Source: Phymatolithon calcareum (Eukaryota > Rhodophyta > Florideophyceae > Hapalidiales). Taken from it: a stretch of 64,000 bases of DNA. The notes under the pieces were generated by a model, which saw only the letters and a program-made list of their open reading frames with translations, ran no database searches and had not been told where the DNA came from. The translations under genes and the position numbers were made by a program. Positions 1-11,450 of the stretch are shown piece by piece; positions within the stretch are counted from its first letter, which is position 1, and the number at the start of each line of letters is the position of its first letter. The stretch lies in assembly GCA_977006965.1 (NCBI GenBank), contig OZ345378.1, positions 62,001-126,000 of the forward strand. The letters run 5' to 3'.

Positions 1-905
1 AATCAACATCATGTCCATGGTCAAGAAAGTAGCACCATGCGAAACATGCACCCAGCGTACGCTCACCTTCCTGACCATTTCCCCAGAGATGCATCTCTCA
101 ATCCTCCCCCGAACGGCTAAAGCCTCAGTATCGGCCTTTCTCCGGCTTCAAACACTCAAGCGCGTACCCAAACTTTGCAACTACTCTGCGATTATCGATT
201 GACCTGAGCAAGATCTTAAACCAACTCACGAGTGACCATATTACCATAAAGTCGTCCATTCAGAGACAGAGTTTGAGATATAGCAAAATTTTACTCTGCC
301 CGTGGATCTCTATACACAAGAAGAAAATCAGAAATTCATAGTCTTGCTAGATATCAAGCGGTGTACTATGCTAACAACTTTTATGTGCACTTAGCGCCGC
401 TGAAGGTCTAGAGTGTTTGATGAATATGATTGAGAACCATTCTCTCCCTGGTACCTTCTTTTACAATGAAGTACTCCAGCAGGTCCCGACCTTAGAAGCC
501 GCTTTTTAAAAGCTATTTACTTTGTCATATAGAAGCTCCAATATGTCCGCAAATCTTAGACAATACTGAAATCTGAAAATATCAAGCTTTAAGTCAGAAT
601 GTGACTCTTAGTGTGACGCTATGACAATGCTGTACGAGAGAGAACCTAACTGGATAACGTCTATCATCATCCTGCTCTTCTCCTGGAAGTCCTTGAATCG
701 GATATTATCTCGCAGTGGACGGTGCAAAATCTTGCACAAAACTTGAGGAATACTGAAACGAGTGTCTTTCGGTCATTCGTAAACAGGAGATAAAAGATTC
801 ACGAACGGCTAGTTCTCTCAACATGGATTTAGTCAAACCAATCCCAAATAGCCTTTCATCTCGAAGGATACTTTTCTAACGCAGCCCCCTGTTTCCATAA
901 GTTCC
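1..905. other. No recognisable gene
   Basis: Only short open stretches are present, none with a motif or repeat that I recognise. The base composition matches the decayed retroelement that follows, so this may be its eroded 5' part, but nothing in the sequence proves that. Confidence 0.5.
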
Positions 906-909
906 GCAT

Positions 910-3900
910 CATCAAATATAACGGAAGCTTTGTACGCCAGAGCTTGTGGACGCTATGGAGCGGATAACCATGTTAATAAGTTCTTTAGTAATAACGGTTT
1001 TCGTAATGGAATTCGCATGCCATGTCCTGCTTGTAGATCTGATTCGAGACTGCCTCAAAGTTCTCAAAGCTACTATTTTAAATATTGTATTTGAACTCAT
1101 TCCCGATGAAGAAATCTCATCACTATCAGTAAACGAAATATTTGACGTTGCACGAGACCTTCCAGATAAATAATGAATAAACTTATCCACAGATATTATA
1201 ATTCGTTCATATTGCACCGAGACCGTATTTGTACCCAAGCAGTCGTGCGCCAAAAACATAGGTCACGTCGTTGTACAGGTACTTGGAATTGGTTCTATTC
1301 GTATGCAAATCGGATCTAATGTATTCTTAAGCTTTGATGTCGACTTCGTAGATTACGATATCCCACTTATCTTTGGACTTTTTGATGACCGAAAGCTCAA
1401 ATGAAGCTCAAACGTGAACGATAACACTTTTACGAACCCTCCGTCTGGTGCTGTCTTCCCTGTCACGTTCGTAGAACGAATCAAAGGATCAGGTGGTCAT
1501 CTATACATCAAATTTACTGTGAAAAAAGTACTTTTCACCGAGACAGAACTATGGCACAATCAATTCAGAGAAATAGGATGAGAAATCACTAGTTACCTTC
1601 GTAAGAAGGCTGCTCGGAAAAATTTCAACGCAAACGTTTCAAAAACGTAGGAGGAAATAGTTAAGAAATGTTCTCCCTGTCATACATGGGCTCCGGGAGC
1701 TTATTGTTTCCGAATTTCCTTCAAAAGGAAAGAAATAGTGTTCAAACATGAAGTCGAAGGCAATATTTACTTTATCAATGGTGAAGCTGTTTTTGCGCAT
1801 CATCGACAGAAGAATGCTATACTCCATCGCGAAATTCAATATGAAGCAGACAGCAGAGTACATGTAGAATCTCATTGTCGATTTCAGTGTTCATCGAACA
1901 CCATTCGGATATTGCACTTGATCAAGGAGAGAACTTCTTTTGAGACTTCTTTCAGAATTCCTGCTCAAATCTTTCAAATTCGACGACGAGCATTCCACTA
2001 GCGTCATCAAACTATTCGCCACTTTGTGAAAGTGACAAAGGTCTAATTATTCCCGTCTATAATATGCTAAAAGAAGATTTTGTCCTCACGGACTAGAATA
2101 TCGTCCTATCGCTTTCAGCACATATATATATCATACGACCACGACACCCAACGGGATTATGTCATGTCTTCTTCTTTTCGGTACAGTTACCCGCCTTCCG
2201 CTTTCCCACGTATCCACTATGGCCTCAGCTGAAGAGCAGTGATTTGAAGACCCGGCAGCAGCCCGGAAAGATATGTAAGCTAGTAGTGCTTAACGACGTG
2301 TTCTAGCAACGCTGAAACACCGAGCGGATATTTATTATCTTGTCTACTAATTTGGAGAGAAAGTGAAAATGTTCGAAAAGGCGCCGTCGTTTTGAATGGC
2401 CTTACAGAGTCCACAGCTAGAAAAACAGAAAAATATCTTTGTGCAGAACGACAAAAATATAAAGCGTTTCTCAACTTCTCTCGTAAAGCGAGGTCACTCT
2501 AATGACCCTATAAACAATTCTATGGAAGTTATGGAGCCGGCCAAAAAACCCAAACAGACTTCTACTGCAGCGATTGTGCCACCGGAATCGAATCCAGTCC
2601 CTCATGTCCCTGTGGAGAAAATCACCGAGTTTATCAATCTTCACGAGATATTTCGAAACTCCCCTCAGGCTCTTGAAACCCACATCTTTACTCTCAACCG
2701 TTTTTATTGTTAACTTTTGCAGAAACCAAGGTCGCCAGGCTCAAGTAAAAGTGTGCAAAATCTGTTTTTGCCCTGCTGTGGTTCATAAAATGAAAGACCC
2801 TCATTTCAACGATGCCAAGAACTCCGAAGTTGAACAACTGCTAAATAAGGGAAATTACGAGTTCGTAAGACGAACAGATTTACCTGAAGATGACGCTATT
2901 CTTCAGTCGCGTTTCGTACTTATAATAAAGAACTTATAAAAGCCCGACGATCAATACAAGGTTCATTTGGTAATTTTAGGACAGATGGACTCTGAAAAGG
3001 CTCTACTTGTAAACGAAGCACGAACTGTACTCAAGTCTTCCATTCGTCTTGCACTTGCGCTAATCGTTCCTCACGGTTTTATAATATGGAGTAGCGAAAT
3101 ATCAGAAGCTCTCTTCAAAGTGATAAGCCCCTCCGTAGAACTGCTTATGTTCGACCACCGAAATGTGAGAACATTCTACAATGTATTTGAGCACCTTTTG
3201 AGTTAAAGTCCAATATTGTCTATGTGACTATCTCTGATATTGTTGACCAACGTTTTAAGATTGCCATAGCGGTGATTTTGGCGTGCAGTCCTCAGTTCTC
3301 GATCTATGTCTATCATATAAGGTTGTAGGATCAATGTTCGAAGGAATTCAGGTCACTCAAGTCGATGGCACTTGTCGAGGAGGCACACCAGAGTTCAACA
3401 AGCTAGAAGAAGAAAAATCGCAACGCTTCGATTGCATGCCGAGAACAAACTCCTTCCTCATACAGACCAACCGATTCTGTATTGACGAACACGAGACTGG
3501 AGATTCTATCATGCGTCAGACCGACTATTGCACAATATTAAGAACGTGGATTAGAAAGCGGAAAATTCATTTCCAGTGACCTTCGCGTCAGGTTGCAGAC
3601 AAGTTTCATACTTCAGAACATGTACAAGGCCCGAAGTTTCGTTTGACAATCAAGTGAAAGCTGAGCATTGCACCATTTAAGATACTAGTTTTCTGAGCAA
3701 AGCCATTAAGACAGTAAACAGTCCACCTCATCTCGTGTATCCCCTCTCGACTTTCCATCAGTATACATTGCTGGATACTAGGATTGCTGGATACTAGGAC
3801 GCTTCTTTTGCAAACAACCCGGACCTATCTTCCCAGATTGGATTCATCGTTCACGCGAAAGATAAACATGACAACGCAGATATAATACACTATTGTTCAT

Positions 3901-4260
3901 GGAAGTCAGAGTGCGCTACTAGATCTATTCTCCGCGCAGAATTCATGGAATTCACCCGTTGCCTCGATAGCGCACGATCTTTCAACTATTCTCTGTAGAA
4001 AAGTATCAAAAGTCTTTCTCACGGATTCAAAGTGCCTGTATGGGACTATCACAGGCTTAGTACAGTATCATAGAAAAGACTTCTTATCGATATCGCAGCT
4101 ATTTGCGAGAGCTATACTAACGAGGATAAGTCGAAAGTCGCCCAGGTGACTTCAAAGCAAAATTTCGCTTACGAAAAGTGCAGATATGTTACAAGATATT
4201 ATGTCCAATGGATGCATCACGCACTAGTCAATAAGTGGATCATAGCGGAGAAATGGAAAT
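910..4260 (+). pseudogene. Decayed Ty1/copia-class retrotransposon pol
   Basis: A degraded pol can be followed in the order protease, integrase, RT, RNase H, which is the copia order. At about 1.2-1.4 kb a protease-like stretch ends in VDFVDYDIPLIFGL. At 1.6-1.9 kb there is an integrase zinc/pre-core stretch (EIVKKCSPCHTWAPG, then FKHEVEGNIYFINGEAVF). At 2.8-3.2 kb RT motifs appear (LPEDDAILQSRFVLIIKN; then YKVHLVILGQMDSEKALLVNEA). At 3798-3998 there is an RNase H segment (DASFANNPDLSSQIGFIV; RSILRAEF), followed by VFLTDSKCLYGTI and an IDIAAICESYTN helix. The frame changes repeatedly and many stops interrupt it, so it is long dead. The protein is not close to the intact-looking copia at 30-36 kb; it resembles the copia-class polyproteins known from fungi and oomycetes. 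No LTRs were found. Confidence 0.72.
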
Positions 4261-7210
4261 AGAAAATCAATAATTGATTTAGAATATTCTCTCTTTTAAT
4301 ACGTTTTTCAATTTTTTCGCAACCTTTTCACTCCGGTTTCAATCGTTTAGATAAGAGTTTGAGTATCATTGAGCTGGCCAGCACGGCGCACGGCAAGATT
4401 CCAACGATTGGACGAAAGCACTCTGCAAATGTAGACAGACTCCTAAACGCCCTTTCCCGGCACTATTTCTTCCGCTTTTTCGATTAGGGAAACGAGGAAC
4501 TCTTTAGGAAGTCATGTCATATTCTGCACTTCCCCCAAGTTCTGTACTTTGCCAAGTTTTTGTGCTCTCCAGAACAGGGCATAAGCATCCTGAAGAGTCC
4601 TGAACAGCAGACTCGGCAGGGATAAGTAAAGTGGAAAGGTCAAGAAGACTTTGCTAACTTATATTGCCTTTCTCAGCCGGTTTTTTAGATCGACAGAGAC
4701 GGTCACAGTTTGAAGTGTCGTCTATGAATTGACAAGACATCGGCGTCGTCGAATCTTTCCATTAGCACAGTTTTGCGTGTTCTGATTTGAGATTCCCTCA
4801 TGAACTTCAAATTGTGCACAGTAAACAGATTTTTGAAAGGAATTCCGATGGTGCCGTGCTGGACCGTGAGTAATGAAAAATTCCTTCTCACGTTGCGTAA
4901 AAAGACAACACGACCCGGAAAGGAGTAAAGTGTCTGGAATATGGTTCAACGTGCTGTTTTGCAAGGAGACCATCAACGAAATCCATTGTCCAGCGATTGC
5001 GTAGAAAACAATGCGATGTCAAAGTTTCAGATTTACCCTAAACGAGTGATAGCAATCGAGTGCTCGGGATGTTCCTAGGAGGCTGGACAGAGCTAATGCA
5101 ATTTCAATTTTTAAAAAAAGGATTGTAAATCAGGTCAGTCGACCCGAGTTACTGTTTCGATTGGATCAATGACACTTCTGATCCCATTTTCGTCATTTCT
5201 CTTTGACGACATGAATTCATTTTTTTCCCAGAAAGCGGAAACATTTGCACTGAGGCGGTAACCGGTGGCAATGACATTAGTAAACTACCTTCCAGCACAG
5301 AGCCAGGTGTATGATAAAACCAACGTGCTTGTGTTGAGTGCCCATGTATTCAATACGCTAAGGAAAATGTCGAGCGAAATGTCGAAATCAATGTTGTATC
5401 CCATGGAAGTCTCCACAAGTCTAGCTCTAGGTAACCAAAAAGTCTAAGACAAATTGTAAACATGAGAGCCGTCTTAGACGAACGGAGAAAAGAAAGGAGA
5501 GCAGCAACTGCTTAAGATATCCGCAAAGTTTCAGTTTTCGCAGAATTTTAAGAACCGTCGTGGTATTGAGGGAAGAGGACCAGAAGCTGTTCTTGAAGAG
5601 ATGACGAACTCATGGGAAGCGATCTTATGGCGAAACATACGACTGTCGGGTTCAAAGAGCAAGATTGGAGAATGTAAAAAGACAAACAAGACAGTCAGGA
5701 TTAAGTTGCATTGTATAGACGAGCATAATAGTGCTGAATTGAACTTGACTGGAAGTATTACAGCAACGTTGATATGTTCACAAGCTGTAATCCGGCGCAG
5801 AAATGAGGCGTAATGTGCGGTGAATAGAGATGCCCAAGTGCAGTCCTTACATCAAAATCATAATTGGGAAAATCAGCCAGCAGTCACTTGTAGTGAAAGA
5901 TAAGCATGCAAATGGAGCATTGTACGAACTGTACTTTATAGAGTCGATAGAAAAGTAGTTTATAGGAGAGCATCTCATGACGGTACCCTGAAAAAGAGAG
6001 CATTAGAAGCGAATATTACGATCGTATAATTCTGGTGGAAGGAGGGGAAGCCGTATCTCAATTCTGCGTATGTGCAGCGGAAAGGAAAGATAAAGGGGAG
6101 CATGCGTCAGCAAGAAGCATCAGTTATCGAGCAATGAAAACGTAAAGAAGAAAACATACGAAGTGCTGCGCTGACTGAGTGAACGAAATAAAAGGAGAGC
6201 TCGATAGTGCAGACGTTGCTGCTGTTCTCCGTGTCCTCGTGCTCCAAATCCAGAAATGAACGCTCTCGCTTATGTAGTACTTCAGAATTATCATGCGCCG
6301 ACACAATATGAGAATTCTGAAGTAGTATAGTATTACGGACTTTAGCCCGATCAAAAGATACGATCAAGTACGACGGTGATACTCAACGACATTCTTCAGA
6401 TAGGTAGACGGTCCCAAGTACGAAGATGTAACGTACAGTAACTTATCGTGAGCACGACCAGCATGCTGAACGGTTGATGCACGCTCATGCATGATATAAT
6501 ATGTTATGACATGCTATATTGCTCAGGACAAAATTTCAACGCGACACGGAATTTTAAGTGGAGCGCAAGTTTACTGCCAATACAGTTGGAAAACTGCCGT
6601 TCATTAACCGTCTTCTGTGCGCAAAACTTTAAAAAGTTACTTTATAAATCTTGATGATTAATGGGAAAGAAAAAGGAGATTACAAAGAAAGCAGTATCAC
6701 TCGACACCGGCGTTGCACTATATCGGCTTCTTTCCGCTTTCATTCCCAATCGCTACTAGAGAAAGAGTTCGGGTAGACTCCCGCGTTGTCAGCCCAGTAT
6801 ATATCTCCTTCACTGACATCGGAATTACTCAAAGAATCAGACTCAACACCTAGTCCAGCTGCTTTCGCTTCTGCTGCTCTAACTTGCGATTGTCAGTCCA
6901 CGACATTTCAAGCTTGGTCCGACGTAAGTACTCCAATTCTGTTCGCGATTCCGGCCCCTCTCCAAGTTCTTTTGATGTGCTTCTTAAAATTGCAGTCGCT
7001 GCTGTAGCGCTTTTCTGCACCAATCGCGCTGAAACTTCACCAAGCGCCTATCTTTCGACAAAAGACAACAGCAGTCCCGCGTCATTATCGTTCAGTGCCT
7101 GCTTCATTAGACCACGGAGCCCAAGGGTGATGATATGTATCGCCCGGAGAGATTGCTTGCTAACTTTGAAGATAGCGACCGTCCGAGAAGACAGCTGGCG
7201 GCAACTATAT
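4261..7210. other. About 2.9 kb without a recognisable gene
   Basis: Both strands carry only short ORFs of 60-90 codons with no family motif. There is no tandem array and no clear terminal inverted repeat. It is probably eroded transposon sequence. Confidence 0.45.
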
Positions 7211-7466
7211 GTAGGCTGATATCATCCATTGTCGATACAGTGAGACTAGGGTCATTAAACTCCTACATACCGTCCGATTGGTTTGCCGTGGTCCGCTTGT
7301 CTTTAATCTTGTATTCAAGGCCAGGAAATGCATGTAGTCTGATATTATTCATTGTCGGTACAGTGAGACTAGGGTCATTAAACTCCGACATACCGTCTGA
7401 TTGGTCTGCCGGGTCAGCCTGACTTCAATCCTGTTATTCGATTTGACGACAAGGCCAGGAAATACA
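7211..7466. repeat. Two-copy tandem repeat, period about 123 bp
   Basis: The block beginning gtaggctgatatcatcc at 7211 recurs as gtagtctgatattattc at 7334. Each is followed by a nearly identical stretch containing cagtgagactagggtcat and then ccgattgg/ctgattgg. A trailing ccaggaaatRcatg appears at 7321 and again near 7450. The copies differ at a minority of positions, so the duplication is not recent. No ORF spans both units. Confidence 0.75.
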
Positions 7467-10400
7467 TGCTGCAAGGCGAAAAATTGCTTCATATTTACGT
7501 CATGACCTTTTTCATCCGAGTCTTGGCCACGCTTTAAAGCGAGCGGGATGAATCAGGGCGAGCTCTCCGACATTCCAGGCCATCAATAGGAACGACATCA
7601 TCTCCCTCGCAATCAGAGTGGAGGATTACCTCATATCCGTTCTCACTGAACACAGTCGGGTTTTCGAAACCCCAGATGCGCTCGAGAAAAAACAAAATGC
7701 TTTATATAATCTCTTCCAAACATCCGAGCGTCAATGGGAGAGAGCTCGGAGAAGATTTTTCTCTTGTACTGCGCACGGCGTATTTCTGGGCATTCAAAAC
7801 AGGATCCGGTTCAGTAGCCGTATTTTCCCTCCTGCGCTTCTGAGGACGGAAATCATGTAGAGGGTGCTGAAGGCCTCGTATCTCGGAAAATGAGAGCCAT
7901 AACCGTAATCCGAATAAGTAACTGGAAGAATTCCGAGGCCCCGACGTCCGGGCTCTCGAAAACATCAATATTTTGCAAATTAAATTGTAGGTCTGCACTT
8001 CGTCTTCCCGATGAAAATCCGCGAGACCGAGTGCTCCGTGTGTTCAAGGCAGACGTACAAACAGATGTGAGAATGTGCTTTGAAATATTGGAAAGAGCGG
8101 CAATCTCGCCGCAAATCGTGAAGTGGAGGAGAAGGCCCTTTGCCTCAGCATTTTTCAAATGTCTTCCCGGACACGCTCTAAGAGCGTCACCAACTGCGTC
8201 ATGGTAACCACTTGATCCCCGTGCCCGCTGGTAAGAGGTAACAGAGGGTGCAGCAGGGGCTAGTCGGCCGGCTGGGGCTGCTAGAGCTGCTGGGGCGTTC
8301 GGGATCGGCCATGGTAAAGAAAGAGTGAAAGCAACTGCAGGATCGATATTTGCAGAATGCCAGAATCGCCTGTCGGAGAGTTTCGAGATGTTGAGAGAGA
8401 GAGCGGCAACAGCCGCTGAACTGGGAAGAATCCATGAACATACTCGCCCTTTTTTCGGGCCAGCCTCAGACCTACGACTAATGAAAACTTGAGACAGAAA
8501 AATAGGAGTGAGGGATGTTGCATTCGTTGTGCTTGGCATCGTGTAGTATCAGGATACTCTTCACCTACGAGCTGTTTTGTGCACGTTTGCATCCGAAAAA
8601 AGTGGACAAAACGAATGCGCAGTCTTCTTGTTTCGGACCCAAGCGTGCACTTAGGCCAGCAACGTACCACTACCATTCGTTTAATACGCGTCAGGTAATG
8701 GTCGCCGACTAGCGTACGTGCTCTGCTGGTCTAAATTCATAAGATCTGTTTATTGTTTGGATATTTCAGTGATATCTCAGAGTCCACGTACGAGTAGACT
8801 GAGATTATGTGTTTGAATTCTCATTTCAAGGAGATGTTACAAAAATTTAGCTTAAGGAGGTCAGCTAACCTTCCTATTTCGGTTCATGTTGTGTTCTGGA
8901 CACGTTATCTGTCGCATGCAACGGTTTGCCGGCGATGGTGACAGGTTATGGCCAGATCTGAGCTTAGTAGATGAAACTTTAAGATTTGTACACTTATATT
9001 TTGGAGGGCATGCGGTCGAGACTGTGCATGTGAGTTTTTTATTTTTGTGGCGCAATTATTTGTGATGATAAATCGAGTTGATGTCTTCGTTCAAGCGTCC
9101 TAATTGAATTTCTGATTTTATCCCATTCTTGAGAGATAGCCCACTTCACTAGTCAAGGTTATAAAAGAGCTACCATGATAGGGTGCGAAGGGAATAGCAT
9201 GTCTTATAAAGTTGTTGTCAGATATTGGAAAGCAGCCCCAATTAACGCAATCATGGACAGAGGAGAAAAAACGCACAGAGGAATCAATAGCTGCGAAGGA
9301 GATTGGAGCGCCAATATTGACACGTTAAACATCACTTATGAATTGTTTCCTTTGTTCTTGTATGCATGGGAGCAATTCCAAAAAGATTTCCACCTTTCTC
9401 AGTACACCTTCCTTCGATAGAATGGTATGAACACACCACAGAGAACGCCCGATGTCCAATCCCCTGCTCATTGCCATATCGGAGCACTCTTCCTGGGACA
9501 CGAAGGGGAAATGACAGGATGGTGATCTATGGAAGTGAGCAAGGAGTTGGACGATATATCCTGTCCGAAACGTACTTCGTTCAATCCCTGTTCCGAAAGA
9601 GCTTGCAATCGAGTCCGCAATCAAGATTTTGAATGTAGTCCATGTCAGGGGATATCCTTTCTTAAGGAAATAAAGTGATTCATTTTGATACGATGCAGTT
9701 TCCGGTTGTATTTCTCCAATTAAAAAAGAACGAGAATCTTTTCCACCAGCCGAACGCAAGTTGAAATTTTAATGGATTCTATCATTAAATTTTCAAAGAA
9801 GAAGAGCAATATGGCAAGAATTTTAGTATTTGTTGATAAGCTATCTAAACGAGAATATTTTATATCGCTTCCAGCTAACCAAAGAGCAAAGAACACGGAA
9901 ATCGTTTTATAAAAAGATTTACAAACATCATGGTCAACGAAGTGAAATAGTATCTCATAGAGAGGAATGATTTACTACCAACTGCTGGAAAGAACTTATG
10001 TGACTTCTTCAGATTCATTCAAATATGTCCCCTGCCTTCCATCTAGAAACTGATGGAGAGTCAGAGCGTTCTTTTAAAACAGTAATTCGCTTACAAAAAT
10101 AATATGAACGATACCACGAAGTATTCTCTTCTCTTTTTAGCCTGCCGTCTGTCCGTCTATGCGGATGGCCGAACGAAGCAGCCATTTTTCGGGCCTGGCG
10201 GGCTTTTCTCCGAGCGAATTTCTCCGCTCGTTTCAAAATAGACTGAACATGAACTTTATACGTCCTTCAAGTCGGAACGATACAACATAGACTAGTTATA
10301 TGGTGAATTACTTTTCTTAGCATTTCTCAAATTCATGGAAGATTTGAAAAGAATGCTTTCTACTCTACACTAATCTGTTGAAGGAACAATCTACTCAATA

Positions 10401-11450
10401 TTAGTTTAATATTGCGTATAGACGTGCTCGAACGTGTAACTTGCACAGCCTTTACAAACACGAAGCGAGAACAAATTCGAAAAAAATCCACCCGGACAAA
10501 AATGTTTACAGATCTCATGCATGGAACAAGATCGAACTTTTAAAAATACTCCTCCAACGATCAATTGAATACTTTTCCATGTAGCCTCGTCCGTTTCATT
10601 GGCAATGAAAATCTATTAAAGCAATTAGGGATAAGCAGAACAATTGAATCTGTCAGAAAAACGGACGAGGAAGAAGTTGAAGCCGAAGACGGAAAATGGA
10701 ATACAGACCGAAGTCGGTCGTGCTGTACAATCAAACCTTCTCAAGAAAGAAGAAGCACTTCAATCACTTGAGAAACTATGTAGTGATTTCTGTCCTGCTA
10801 GGTTCGAGTGTAAGGTCTTTCGAAATGCTGTTCCAATCCCGCTTCTAATTCAGCTGAAAAGCGAGGAGAGGAGACTATTGAAGTCAAAGAAGTTTGACGC
10901 GAATGAAAAGGTTCTTCAACATTTAGGAGCGCTTCTCCGCAGAGAAGAATACTGTCCTACCAAGCACATTTATCTAACTCCTAAGCCAGTGCAAAGCGAT
11001 ATCGTTGTACTTTCTGGCTTATAGTTGCCTGAGAGACGGAATTGCATCTGCTTCCGCGAACGAGACGGTGTCAAGAATGGGAGCGATGGTGGATTGCTGG
11101 AGATTTTAAAAACGATGATACAAAAGAACAAGCCGGTTTCCCGCGTTCAAACATCCTATCGATTTCATTGGCCTTACAATTCATTTTAACATGCGGTCAA
11201 CTGACAAACACCGTCTCGAATATTTTAAGAAACATGGCGGCATTCATATACAAAATATTGAAATCAACCGAGTAGATCGGAATTTAGCCGCAAGAACGGA
11301 AGGAAAAAAAACTAACAGCAAAAGAATAGGACTAAAATTTAACAAAATTAAAAAAACAAAGTAAAATAATGCAACAATACATATTAAAAAAGAAAATATA
11401 TAAATCATTGCATATTGGAGTATTCTTATGTAAAGGAGTATTAATAAATG
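7467..11450. other. About 4 kb without a recognisable gene
   Basis: The longest ORF here is 228 codons on the - strand (8539 to 7853). It opens with an ordinary ATG, but its composition is Ala/Ser-rich and shows no motif. The + strand across the same bases gives fragmentary Arg/Glu-rich reading (7618-8207) that could be a decayed gene I cannot name. From 10644 to 11024 a 126-codon charged ORF is also unassignable. None is supported well enough to call as a gene. Confidence 0.4.

Noticed and set aside
7211-7466. Tandem pair considered as LTR or CRISPR-type repeat
   Set aside because: Only two diverged adjacent copies, no spacers of constant length and no retroelement between them.
7853-8539. 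228-codon ORF on the - strand
   Set aside because: Low-information Ala/Ser composition, no motif, and competing open frames on the opposite strand; not enough to call a gene.
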